A stretch of DNA of 64,000 bases from positions 537,001-601,000 of the forward strand of contig SMMW01000179.1 in NCBI GenBank assembly GCA_004794655.1, given 5' to 3'. How positions within the stretch are numbered: position 1 is the stretch's first letter; each line of letters opens with the position of its first letter. A program made the position numbers and the translations under genes. The notes under the pieces were generated by a model. The model searched no databases, was not told where the DNA came from, and worked only from the letters and a program-made list of their open reading frames with translations. Shown here one piece after another: positions 1 to 13,218 of the stretch. This stretch comes from Marisa cornuarietis. Lineage: Eukaryota > Mollusca > Gastropoda > Architaenioglossa > Ampullariidae.

Positions 1-550
1 GTCTCAGCGGCTTGCTCGATCAGTCACAGAGCCTGGGGGCGTCTGTGTGTTTGTGATCGATGTGCCGGAGTGGCGAGCGTACACAGATCACGTGTTCAGC
101 ACCAGTAAAGAATCCAGTGGCACTCAACACTCCCCACTTTTCCTCCACAAAAAATAAGAAATAAAAACTAAAACTTCATCATCCCTCATGGCACGATTGG
201 GATTGCCAAGATTTCATCTGTATTTTTTTTCCATGCAGAGATAGACGAGGCGGACAGCTGAAGTCAAGGGCCCGTCTAGTATGTCAAGACGAATAGCTAA
301 GAAATCTCTGGCTTAACATGAGGAGGCAAATCCCAGGTATAACATACGAGAAACAAGAAACGAAATCTCAGGTATAACATAAACATTAGGAATTTCCCAG
401 GTAGAACATACCAACAGGGATTAAATATAACATGTCGACTTGAGAATGGTGCTTTGAAGTATCCACAGGTTGTGCAAATCTGTTTTGAAAGGACTGGATT
501 TTAGTTCATTGGACTGTCTGAAGTTTCTCAAATCTGAGCAAATAAAAATG

Positions 551-594
551 TTCTCTCTCTCTCTCACTCTCTCTCTCTCACACACACACACACG
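551..594. repeat. CT/CA microsatellite
   Basis: A CT run followed directly by a CA run. Confidence 0.95.
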
Positions 595-3500
595 CCTCAT
601 CGTTGAACACAAACACACCATCTCACTAACCTGAAATAAGTGCGCACCTACGCAGGAAGTGAGGCAGACAAGACCTTCCATGATCAATGCATTGCAGCAT
701 CGGCGCGCTAAGTGCTTCTAGTTAATGACAAATATAAAACAGCTCACTTCCTCATTATCCTGCCACCAACAATCAGACAAATACACTGACGACTTTGACA
801 ATGCATTAAAAATGGTTCACGTATATCACATATTAGTCAAAGCAAAGCATAAAAACACGGTAGCAAGTTCCTGCCCAAGAAATAGCCACACAATATTTAC
901 TTTTTTCAAGTCCCACCCTGCAGTCTCGCGAAACACCATTCCAGAAAAACAGTGTGGAGATTTTCAGGCAATATCACTCTGAAGCTGCTACTGCACTAAA
1001 GCTTTCGAACATGGACTGAACTGCACCATAGCATTGAGTAAGGGAAAAAAACAGGACCAACACTACTCTTTTAGGGAAATGGAAGGACCAATTTGCCTCT
1101 GTCCAAACGTTCACAAAAAAGCGACGAAGAAGCTTCTCATCACGAATCAAGCTTTTTATGTGTCGCTGATGGCATTTTTTTCTTCCTCTTTAACAATTAA
1201 CGCCCCTATCCCCTGTCAGCCATGTATCGTCTGCGTATATCGAGCGCCTCCCGCCACTGCGTTCTGTATGCAGTTTTATCTCCCTCTACTTCTCGTCCAC
1301 CCTGTTCACGAGAGCGGTTCCACTCTTCTTACCCCCATCTACCCCTGTTTCTCAAGTACACAACATAGCAGCCTATCCTACCCCACTCCTGCCACACCGC
1401 AACTTCCTCTGGCCTTTATCGCGGAACACATGGGATGTGTGGATAAGACATTACGCCTTCGGTTGTCACATTATTCCCATTTCCTGCGAATTTCATGTCT
1501 GAAAGCTTAGCCAGTTAAATGGGTATTCCAAATCTTCCGAATCAATGGTAGTCCTGGGTGCCAACCAATCTGTCTGGACGTGGATAGGGTGGGGCGGCTG
1601 GGCTGTTGACCCCGAGGTGAAGGCACCGAGGTCAAATCTCTCTGGGAGGAAGTTTCATAATCGTCCTTGGCAAGGAAACTGCGCTTATGAATTGACTGCG
1701 ATCTTTGCGGACGTGAGATAGAAAATAATGCGAATGCAATCATCTTTTTTTTCCCTCGACGGACGAGCGTGCAAACACGCCACATCAGCCATTATTTGTC
1801 ATTTTCTTCACAAACGCTGCAATCGTCGTTCGAGGAGGGCAACACTGGCAGACATTTCCTGCTTGCTATCTTTGGGGTTGGACAATAAGACACGTTCACA
1901 TCCATATAAAGCTAAAGCAAAAAACAAAAACCCTGGGTTTAACTTAACGAGTATGGTTTAGTAAAGCTTCAGCTGGATTATTAAAAATATTTAGTTGCCA
2001 ATCCTAGTGTAAGGATCCTAAAGCGTGCACAGTTTTTCTCTACTCTTATCCTCATACAGGGCAAGACAATGGATGCAAAGAAAAAAAAAATCTGAGGAAG
2101 ATGTGTTAGTTTCTTTGTTTGACTGCTCGTTGCTCTTTCAGGCACATAGCTCATCGAAAGGGCGTCTCCAGACACCTCTCCGTTTTCACTGATTCCAGGT
2201 GCAAACATCCTTCGGGTCACAGCCAGGGTTCTGTACCGCCAGTCTTCACTTTGTCAGTTCGGGGGCAGGGCGGGTGTCGAGGGATGTCTACGGTAGACCT
2301 TGCACAGTGTATGGCTGATATCCTACACAAGGTCTTCTTACCACTAAACTGGTTTCTTTCGCCCAAGAGTCAGTGCTGCGGATGAAAAATCACTCACCAT
2401 CCGCCAACAAATACTTCTGCCGCGTCCCTTCTACCACGATAGACAACTGGCATGACAATTGAGTTCCTTTACCATAAAAAAACTGTCTAGGTAACTGCGT
2501 CCCTATCAAGTCAGAAAACTATCTTGGCATTGCTAAACAGCATGACCTTGGCGCTTGCATGCACTTCTCTTCCACTGCTGCCTGTTTTTGTTCCTATATT
2601 ACGAGCATGAGTAAGCTGGTGTTGGTCGGGCTGGCTTTGCGAATCTGCTCCTTTCTTCTTTGTACAAGGCCACCATGTGTGGAGATGGCTTCAGCTACAT
2701 TTTTCTGACCTGTGACGAGTAGTACAGGTCAGCAACCCAGGAAGTAGCTGCATTCAAGTATTCACTAGATTCCTCTCCCTCTCTACGGTACAATGTCATG
2801 ATCGAAACAATAGCCATCAGCAAATGAAGGGCAACAGCTCTCTCCATTCCTGCTTACCTCCCTCTTTCTTTCTCTGCGTTCGTTGCACGGACGCACCTGT
2901 GTTTGTATGTTTGTGAGCGCGCGAGAGAGAAATTTATTATTATTTATTTATGCAGGAGTTCGGCAAATAATCAAAAGAGGCAACAATATGAAAATATTTC
3001 ACACACCATCGTTAATTAAAGCATCACTCCACATGCATGCCGAGGAAAACACGTTTTACAGCTAATCCACTCAAAAATCCCAGCCCATAATATGCATAAC
3101 ATAAATTGCAATCATTGTAAGTACAACAATGTAGCATAATCCAGAAAACTCCACTCCAAGTATTCTCACTAAAATCAATGAAAAGCGTGTCATGACATAA
3201 TACCTCTGCTAGTAGATATTCACCTGATTTCTAACTGCTCCCTGGCATATTGCCTTTTGCTAATATTTCACACGATTTCTTCAAGAACGGAGGTGTCGAA
3301 GATGATTCAGAGACTTTAAAGAGAGGACTAGCAGCTCAAGCACGGGAACAGATAACTTGCGTCGCGCATGCGCTGGACTGTCATTGCTTCATTTTTTCCG
3401 GTTTCACTAATTTACACAGTGTGTCACAGAGCTACTGTCGTAATTATTTTGAGATATGTGCGTGTGAAGATAATAACTGATCTATTATAATATGCAGTCT

Positions 3501-4224
3501 GTTGTAATATGTTAAATAATTTGATAAGATAAACTAACACAACGCACAACGTGAATGTGTTCAAAACAACATGTTAAAAAAATCAATAAATAAGGATTTT
3601 AATGTGTTACAGAATAAATGGAGTTTAAGGTACGTTCCTTAGAGCCTTGGTTTGAATTAATGCTGAATTAAATTCATTAAGAAACGATAAACTCGCTATA
3701 AACCGCTTTGTATAACCACTCAGTCAGACAATGAGGTAGAGAACGAGAGCTTGCTGACCATCTTCTTGACTTTAAAATCAATACATATACTACAATACAA
3801 CGCTCTGCTTGAGCAAATATATTTTACATAATGATTCATATATTAAAATATATTTATCAAAGCATACTTTCTAAGAAGATTTCTTCAGTATCCAAGGATT
3901 CTATTATGCTCGCGGGTACAAAACAAAGAGACCGGACGCTGCCTTTCAATAAGTTAAGCTTGTATAAAGCTGGACGGGAGTTGAGTCAGCGCTGGCCCAC
4001 TACGCTCGCGCAGTGTTGGCTGTCCTTTCCTTCAGTGTCTCTGGATGATCAAATTGTCTCAACATTATGTTTGGCGATGTCCTAAACGATCGGCTGTGTG
4101 GGGATGCGTTCAAACTGAGGTCTGTCCTTCTCTCTGTACTAGCATGTTGACGACCACTCCCTTATTTCCGTCCTCAGACTATGCAGCAGCATGTCGTCTG
4201 CGCTGTGCTCGTACCAGACGACAC

Positions 4225-4280
4225 CACGTGATCCTATCTGTGACGTAATCACGTAGCCGGAAACCAAGCGCCTGGCGCCG
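4225..4280. promoter_or_regulatory. CpG-rich cluster of CACGTG, CRE and ETS motifs; possible promoter of an unseen gene
   Basis: CACGTG (4225-4230), TGACGTAA (about 4241), and CCGGAA twice (about 4258 and 4278) lie within 60 bp in an otherwise AT-rich region, beside GCGCCTGGCGCCGG. A perfect GCGCATGCGC (NRF1-type) occurs at 3364-3373. No recognised coding exon follows on either strand, so the target gene is unknown or lies outside the window. Confidence 0.35.
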
Positions 4281-6894
4281 GAAGACGATAAGTCGCGCTG
4301 TTGGTGTGCAAATGTCGAGTGTCTTCGACTGTCGACTTGTCTGGTTTTAGATGGAACCTGCACTCACGAGTGAGGTCGTTGTAGGAAAGCATTGATGGTA
4401 ATAGCAGAAATACGTTGGCAAGACTATCCCAACAGACTTGTACCCAGTTTCGCCTAACAGGAACTTTTAGCCTGTGGTGACTGGCTGTTTCAGGATCTTG
4501 AGACTTCCGGTATCGTGTATCTGACAAACACTTGACCGACAATACAAAGTTAACAGAAAATACTAAAAACAAAAAATTCTGAATATGTATGCGCCTGCGG
4601 TGATTTTTATTTGTTGGGGGGGGGGGTGAAAGGGCAACAACTGCAGAGGGCTTTTTGATGGTGTAGTAAAGTGCATAGCCCACAGAACTTTGTCTTGCCT
4701 GCTAAAAACTACAAGCAGCAAAGTGCACCAAGGAAAAGCCGAAATTGGTTTTCGGTATAGATGCTATGGTTTTCATTTTCCCCGATACATGACTTCGTGA
4801 AGACAAATTTAGCACGGATTGATTGATTGATTAGCATCTTGATATATCCTATCCTTTAGAGTCGGGGTATTTATTAAGTTAAAGACTAGATACTAGTGCG
4901 TACTGGGCTGTTATTACGTTTGTCTGTTTTTAGACAATGGTACCAACGCCTATGTACCTCAGCAGAGTTTCTTGTAATTAAATTGTAACGAATTCATTCG
5001 CCCAGTAAGTCGTCTGTCACACGCTTTAAATCTGACACCGGAAATAAACATTAAACTTGGGGCTTTTTTAAGAACTATTGATTCAGTGCGCAGATGAGAA
5101 ATGGCTGTCTAGAAAGCGGATACCGGTTTATGATCACTGTGACGGATTACAGCAACCCCGACGGCCGACTGTTAGCGATCTAAGGGACAACCATAAACAA
5201 GAATTATCGACCGTTAACACTACTCTGGCTTTTAGGCTAATGATAATTAATGGCAGCCATGCATAGCTGTTTTATCACTCAATGTGATTGGGCGAGGGGG
5301 AAAAACTATCAATTTCCTGTCTTCGTTTGAACATCCGTCGAACCTTGCTTACCTAAACCCAAAGCTTAATTGTAGGTGACCATTAATTTGGACAATTTAC
5401 TGTGGGAATTACTCAGAAAAGAAACGTACAGTCATATGATAGCAGTAAATGGCTCTTGTTTTATTTCCCAGTGACTCAAAAACATTTAGGTTTAATTACA
5501 GCCTAACAAACAGTGACATAAGCAATGCTCACAGTCTATCATCAGTTAGCTGCCAAAGATCCGGGCAACGCAGTCAAAATTATCTCACGATGACGGAATC
5601 TAAAGGGCACACCAGCCACATATTTTACGTCATGTCATCATCTGTCACCTGATTAACTTTGTCAACTCGAAAGCTGCCTGACCTGGGCTACAGACCACTA
5701 ACCTGCTCCATGCTCGAACGTTTCGGTCCTCGACCAATATTTTAAAGAGAATTCTGTTTCGGTGCTCGACCATTTCCTCGACACTCGACCATTGCGCTAA
5801 AGCCTGTACAAGAAGCCACGCTGACTCGTGATGTTTAGGGGTAGAATAAACGGAAAAGCTTCACTTTTCGAGTCGATCTCAAGCAGTAAAGAACGAATAA
5901 AATGCATTGATCTTATTTCATACAAGAAGAAAAGAGCATCTGCACTTAAGCATCTTTCAAGAACAGATTGTAGTCGAATACCGAGGTACCACCGTACCAA
6001 GCTGTCAGACCAACAGCTCATGATTAAATGGCTTTTCTCATGACTTCTTACCCGATGTATCTTGCGACGGTTGTTTTTTTTCTGGGAAAGTTAGCTGGCC
6101 GGAGTTAAATGGCCAGGAGATATTGAGCTACCCCCCTCGATTATCTCTTGTCCGTGGCTAAGGCCTCAGGTAGCCAAGTCTTGGTCTCGACAAGCCTCTC
6201 GTCAGTTCGCGCGTGACTGGTGACACGACCTCCAGCTGCCGGCGCCAGCCAAGTAAAGAGATGCACGTGCGCTCACGACTGTGTGCCAGCCGCCCTGGTG
6301 TGTCGTGGGGACAATTATCGGTGGCCTACAATTGCTGGCACTGTATGGAGCCTCAGCATCTCCCGACATGCCACGTCGCGCCTACAGGCGGCTGTTGCTT
6401 CACATGAGACAGGGATAGAGGCTGGAGAGTGAGAACAAATGTGTGCCAGTAAAGAGACGTGTATGAGAGGGAGAGAATGTAGGCAAAAAGAGCGTGAGTT
6501 TGCTAAAAGTTGAGGCAGTGAGAGAGAACAGGCATGACGAGAAAGACTCTGTGTGTGTGTGTCGGTCTATGAGAGGGGTGCTAGTGAAAAAGAATGTGTG
6601 AGATACAAATCATTAATAAGAGAGGACTGATCGAGAAAGCTGTGTGTGAACGTTTTTGTGTGGGTGTATGTGAGAGAGAGAGAGAGAGAAATAAAAAGTA
6701 TAGTGTGTAAGAGTGTGTTTGAGATAGAATGAATGGAACGAGGGCGAAAGTGGACGTGAGGGTGGGGAGGAAATGCAAGAAAAAAGGAGGGGGAGACTAC
6801 TCTGAGGCCTTGTGTAAGTCTTACAGCTGCTTGCTCTTTTTATGCCTCCCCCTTCATCTCTCTCTCTCTCCTCCACTTCCCTTCCCTACACAAA

Positions 6895-6990
6895 TAAACA
6901 CACCAACATTCACACACATACAATATACAGCCTCATGGGACACACACACACACACGATACATATCACAGACACGTACAGACACCAGAATT

Positions 6991-7053
<63 letters not shown>

Positions 7054-7625
7054 TTTCTCCACCATTCATAGCCAAATATGACACACGCCAACACACATAC
7101 ACTAACATGCACATACAAACACACTCCACCCTACAAAAAACACAATATACAGCCACACGTGACACACCAACATATACAAACACAACCGCAACATACTTTA
7201 ATATACAACATCACGGAACACGCCATCACGTACAAACACAACACACTCCAATATACAGCCAGTCGTGACACGCCAACATATACAACCACAACATACTTTA
7301 ATATACAACCCCACGGAGCACACCATCACATACAAACACAAACACAACATACTCCAATATACAGCCAGTCGTGAAACGCCAACATATACAACCACAACCA
7401 CAACATACTTTAATGATCAACCCCACGAAACACACTATCACATACAAACACAAACACAACATACTAGTCTACAGCCACATGGGACACACCAACATATGCA
7501 AATACAACCGCAAAATACTCCAATATACACCCACGTGTGCCACGCCAACATATACAAATATAAGCACAACATACTCCAATATACAACCACACAGGACACA
7601 GCGCGCCCACACACACACACACACG
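6895..7625. repeat. CA-rich minisatellite with ~105-110-bp dimeric period, plus a long CA microsatellite
   Basis: A pure CA run occupies about 6990-7049. From about 7137 to 7610, units alternate between an 'ACTCCAATATACAGCC' half and an 'ACTTTAATATACAACC' half of roughly 50-56 bp each. Reading frames across it code only for His/Thr-rich or Cys/Val-rich repeats on the two strands and are not genes. Confidence 0.88.
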
Positions 7626-10093
7626 TGACGCAGACGGACAGTCAGGCACGTACATACAATACAGAGGGCGGAGACTAACGGAAGGAAACTTGTTCCATGG
7701 GAAGTCGATAGATCTTTACACATCCGGGTAACCAGCTATAGCTTAGCATGGTGTGACTGCAGACAGAGGTGCGTGCATGCAAGTGAGAAGGCAAAAAGCA
7801 CATGCCATGAACAACTGACTTGCGGTTCTCCCTCACGGGAGCAGTGCCAGAAGGAGCGACCAAGACTCGTTCTGTGAGTACAGACCTGTTCGGATGCTGA
7901 GAAGCTTGCCTGCTCACTGTTATCCTCACAGGAGGGGGATGATACCAGCACGAGGAGAGGCCTTGCGTCCCTACGTGCACCGCAAAACAGTCCGCTGACA
8001 GAAATCAATTCCGGGATTTGCCACGAAACACAGGCAACACATACAGCCAAAAGTGAGTTAGGGTGGTGATGGAGGGGTGGATCAGCTAAAGCACCCAAGA
8101 CATATAGTTCCTGCGAATCACTGCCAGCAGCTGCCTAGAGAGTAGCAAATAATAGGTGAGGTGCATGGTGGGGATACGAAAAGAAAACACACCCCATGAC
8201 AGGGGAAGGGGTAGTTTTGGTGTCCCTCCCCTTCCCAATCCCTTCACCAGCACGACTTGATGCGACCTCTGTGACGGTTGCAGGCTGACGGAGCACAGGG
8301 CTCGCTGCAACTGCCAGCTTCAGCCGCGGGTCTGGCCTCGCCGCTTCTGCCTCCCCTACCCCACCAAACACCCACATCCCCAGTGCAGCAGCGCGGCACA
8401 AGGCGGCCAGTGCGACATCGGGCCATTGTTGACAAGCTGCCCCACCGCGCGTGCAGGGGAAGGGGGGTGTGGCCAAGTGCGCGCACGCACGCGCCGTAAA
8501 GAAACAAAGACTACAAGAGACAGAAGGCTGACACCCTTTGCCTGCAGAATGGGACTAGTCGGGGTTGACCTTGAAATGGCACACAGCATCTCTCTCTCTC
8601 TCTCACGCGCACTTGTGTGTATGTGTGCATGTTCGAAACATACTGACGTTTATGCCCCATTGCCCTTTATTTTAATTTGTATTTGGAAAGGCGAAGAGTG
8701 GGGGAGCGAACCTGTGTCTTGCATCACTGTATCTTGGGTGAACTGTTCCATAGGTGCTGGAGAACGATAAGTGCCCTTCAATTTGTATGTCTGGCATTTA
8801 TTTCCCTTTAAAAAAATGAGAGGGCGGGGGAGGTAGACTAAGAACACCAGGGGCATGAGGAGGAAGAAGGAGAGGCGGTGAAGGTTTATGAGACATTTGT
8901 CAGAGCACTCACTCCCGACCCCTCATTCCCGCCCGGCTGCGGTTTGGCAGCTGGAGAACAGATACCATGCGGTCTGGGGAGTGAGAGATGAAGGAAGAAC
9001 CTTCAGCAGGTAAAAATCAAACTGAATAATATTGTATCAGCCTACAGAATGTAAGCCTTGCTTGAAATGTCTTGATTAATTTTTTGCTGGCGGCATCTTG
9101 TAAGAATCAGCCAGCCTTGAGATCAGCTGGCTGATGAAGGTCATTGCAGCTCTGTGATCGATTTCTTGGTCTCAGCATTGATTGCTACCTTCTGTAAAAG
9201 ATGCTGGGCAACAAGTCTAGATGCCATGCGGGCTGTGCTGTAAAGGTTATCTGGATGCATGCAGGGTACCGTGCAGATAAAGACAGACCCCTGTTCTCAT
9301 ACATCAAAGGCAGAACAACACGCACCTCCTTCATAATAAGACTGCTGCCTCAGACATCTTTACACCAGACAGGCAAGCACTCACCCGATAAATGCCAGTT
9401 GTCATCGTGTCATCACAGAGAACAACAGATCTGAGCTACACCACAGAAAGCCATTAGCCCTTCATTGAGTATAGATGACAGGCTGGGTGTGAAATGGGCA
9501 GTCACATCATAAGAGGAAAACATGTCGAAGCCAGGAAACTGCCAAGTACTTAAAGGTGCTGGCTCAAGTGCAGTTTTCCTTATGCATGTGAACTGTTGAC
9601 ATGGGGCATGGGATTGGTTCATAGACTATTTTACCGACACATCAAACATATTTACATTTTTTAAAATTTAATGGCAGGTTTTGTTGTGGAAATGGAAAAC
9701 ACGGATAAACTTAAAAAAAACCTGACGTAAGCATGTAGTGGTTAACAAATAAACAAAGACGTGTTGTTTATGAAACAACTCAGCATATGTTAACTGTCAA
9801 AAGTGTAAATGCTTAGAAAGATGATTCATTCTTAAATGCAACATGGTTTTCAATTAATTATTTTGCACTTTGTATTATGTGCTAAAAAGTGAATTCATTT
9901 TTCAAGCCAATTACCTTTCCATTCCCATACACGGATGTCACCAATGACAGTTAAGCGGCTTCCCCTGAGGGATATCTGACTTGAACAGTGCTAATATAGC
10001 TAATCTTCTGGTACATCTAATTCATAATAGCTTTTTTGTCAGTTGCTTACTCAACCACTCAGTCCTGTGCAATATCCTTGTGGGCATACTCAC

Positions 10094-12281
10094 CATTGTC
10101 CTGTTTCAAATCAAGCTCTCTTGTGCTGGAGGTAAATTCACTGATGACATCATCAAGAAGATCTAATGATTGCTGAGCATCTGCTGGAACTCTTCAGATT
10201 AAACAGAAAAACTGAATTATGCAAGACTGCATCCTGCTTTTGTATAATTAGGAAGCTTCAAATGCAAAAGTGAAATGATGTGAAGAATACTGTGTAAGCA
10301 AACATAACAAAAATATCCCACTGGAAAACAAAGACAAGATTCCATTTACTAAAAAACATTTTATGACATGATTTTAATAACTTTAATGTTAACACACAGA
10401 TAGAGGAGCAGAATGGGGAGAAGCTAATGATAAAGACTGCAGCACCTTTACAGCTGCCAGTTAAAACCTCCTTCTGCTCTAGGTGTGCACCAGGATTAAC
10501 TATCAGGTATATGCACATCATACCTCCAAAACACCCAGCCAACCTCTGTGTTTCTTTCTCATCACATACTCTTGTTCATCATCAAATATATCATATATCC
10601 CACTCACCCAGTCAACCTGTCTCTGGGTTTCTTCCTTGTCACATACTCTTGGTCATCATCAAATACATGACCATATAATGATTCCTCCTCTTCTTCATCT
10701 TCTATAACAATTAACTCTTCTTCTGGACTTGTCTCTACCTCTCTTTGTGACAGCCCTTTCTGTATGTGAACTTCTCTGTCTTTGCAAAGTTTGCTGGTGA
10801 GAAGTCTGGCCAGAAATCTACGGGCAGCTGCAAGACAGTAATTTACTGCTAGTGAAGGCTACATTTATTTTAACACAATGTGTAAGGGTAAGCTTTGGGT
10901 TTATTTTTAGAAACCACGTTTAGTTCAAGATCATTATTTTTGTGAGGGCCATCTCCACTCCCTCACTGCCTTGTCCAACACTTTCAAAAGTCAGGTACTT
11001 ATTTTACTTATTTCTGAAAAGCAATAAAATAGGCATACCATACCGGACTGAGTAATGATGACCTTTACATTCAGGGCTGACTCATGAGCATCTAGCTCTC
11101 TGGATTGGTGCAAGTGCAGGAACACTTTGCTACAGCCTACCTGTTAACACATATCAAACAAACACATCCACACAAAGATATAAGCACAAATTAATGCACG
11201 AATGTTGATGTATTTCAGATCCCAAATGCCTTACATAGATAAAACTGTAATTAGCTTGCAAAGCTCCTTAATTTTGTAATCCTATATTACCCAGTCTGTG
11301 TGTGTGTGGGTGGGGAGGGGAGGAAGTCACTGGTCACTTTGACCCAATTTTTATTTTTAACTTTGCTGGTTCATATTAAATGTGTAGATAGTGTGTCATT
11401 GGTGATCAATTTGTCTTTTGGACCTAGGTGGATTTGACTTTCAGCATCAAAACAATGGGGTCTTGCATGAAACAATTAAGTTTGGTCCTGGCAAGGGCTG
11501 ATCCAACTCATGAGTGAGGTCGATATTCTTCTTCTTATTATTCCTTTTCACCCCCAGTGGAGCATAGGGCCGCAACTACACCACGCCAGCAAACCCGGTT
11601 CTGGGCCTCCCTCCCCAGTTGGGTCTATGTCATTCCAGCTGCCTCCGCCTTGCCGTGGACCAATCTTCTCCACGTCTGTCTGGGTCTCCCAACCCTGCGC
11701 CTCCCCTGTGGGTTCCAGTCCAGAGCTTGTCGTGTTAGATTTTTGGCCGGTTTTCGCAGGGTGTGACCGATCCATCACCACTTTCGCTTTTTGATATCTT
11801 GGTTGGCAGGTTTTTGGTTGGCTCTCTCCCACAGGTATGCATTGGAGATCTTCTCGGGCCATCTGATGTTGAAAATGTGGCGCAGACATCTGTTGATGAA
11901 TGTTTGAATCTTGTTGGTGATGGAGTTTGTCACACGCCAAGTCTCAGACCCATACAGAAGGACAGATTTTACGTTCGTATGAAAGGTGCGGATCTTGGTG
12001 TGCCGACATAATGCCTTGGAATTCCAGATGGGTCGCAGGATGAAGGTCGATATGGTTTAGACAATATGGTTTGGGGTTAAAATGACTAGCCCCTATATGT
12101 GTGTGTGTTTAATTCTTTGCAAAGGATTACTGTTTGTGCCGGTGAGCTTATTCTCATCTTCAGCCATTAACCACATACCTGAGAAATGGGAATTGAGAAT
12201 GCGCTGAGCAGAGCCACTGACTGCTGCTGGTAGTCACTGCTAGGCGTCTTTGATTTTTGGAACATGATTAATGCAGGGTAC
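10094..12281 (-). CDS. MYO16: MYO16 exons 25-28: converter, IQ neck and start of tail
   Basis: Exon 25 (12281-12179) follows EFVEKY. Exon 26 (11140-11044) has [20 protein letters not shown], the end of the head. Exon 27 (10827-10608) begins [10 protein letters not shown], a degenerate IQ-type neck, and runs into an acidic tail with five consecutive glutamates. Exon 28 (10191-10094) reads [20 protein letters not shown] and ends at AATG/GTGAGT; it has only phase and splice support, so it is less certain. After it, an acceptor at about 9979 would read a few residues to a TGA, a possible short terminal exon. I could not fix the true C-terminus. Confidence 0.75.
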
Positions 12282-13171
12282 CTGCAACATTAATAGCTAA
12301 CAATGGCTAACCACTTTTTTTTATAAATCTCCCCCCCCCCTATCGTGACTGGTTTATGACAGGTTATGAAGGACAAGCTGTTCAACATTCTTGCTGAATG
12401 AAAACATGTTTACACCCTGTTTCCTCTCACAGTTTTTACAGGAACATTTTACAACAACAGGAACATTCTAGGGTTGTCTATATAGTCAATATCAATAACT
12501 TGACTTTAAAGCAAAGGTTGCCTATTCAAGATTTACCAATTACCTATGGAAATTTCTCCCTGCCTCACCCAGCAGCTGGGTACCCTATTTATCAGGAAAT
12601 ATAAAAGGGTGTCGGAGAGGGCTGGGTTCCACTTTCCACATCCCTTATCCTAGATATGGTGAGCCATCTCGAGTCCAATACCCTATGGAGCATTTACCTT
12701 TACACCAAAATGATTTCTAGGAAAGCAGATCAGTGCCTGTTTTTGCTAAAGCAACTGAAGAATTTGGTGTCAGTGGCTCTATCCTCGCAGCTTGATCAAG
12801 AATATCTTCAATCAATCTGTGTGGCTTGGCGTTCTCTCCACCAAGGATAAAGCTTGTTTGATGAGGGTAGTCAAGACTGCTAGTATGATCACTGGCCTTC
12901 CACAAAGACTAATTGGTGAGGTACACCAGGGCTATGAGGTTAACAGCAATCAGCATTATCACTGACTCCTCTCACCCACTACATCACCATCTATACATGC
13001 TCTGTGGCTGCAAATGGAGACAACTGATCACCAAGAGGAGTGCTTTTGACAAGTCCTCCTTACTGGCAGTGATAACACTCTTGAACAGGACTGGCAAACG
13101 AACCTAGTTATGTAGCATGTAACACTAATCTTGGAGTGCCTACAACAATCATCACTTGTGTTTTGAGTAAA

Positions 13172-13218
<47 letters not shown>

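Larger units (their letters stand above)
1..10093. other. Stretch with no recognised gene (possible MYO16 tail/3'UTR at its right end)
   Basis: I recognise no conserved protein on either strand. The region holds the microsatellites and promoter-like cluster listed separately, a CpG-rich stretch at about 6.1-6.4 kb and a GC-rich stretch at 8.2-8.5 kb. Minus-strand AATAAA occurs near 8797 and 8667 and could end a MYO16 3'UTR. The longest frame, 1034-1510 on the plus strand, is Ser/Pro/Thr-rich with no known motif. Confidence 0.5.

Noticed and set aside
1034..1510. 158-residue open frame, plus strand
   Set aside because: Ser/Pro/Thr-rich, no domain or splice structure recognised; could arise by chance.
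6729..7268. 179-residue open frame and several overlapping frames on both strands
   Set aside because: They translate the CA microsatellite and minisatellite (His/Thr or Val/Cys runs).
10532..10600. Second copy of the exon-27 end as a working exon
   Set aside because: No acceptor in front, read-through hits TGA, and its donor is GTGTTT.
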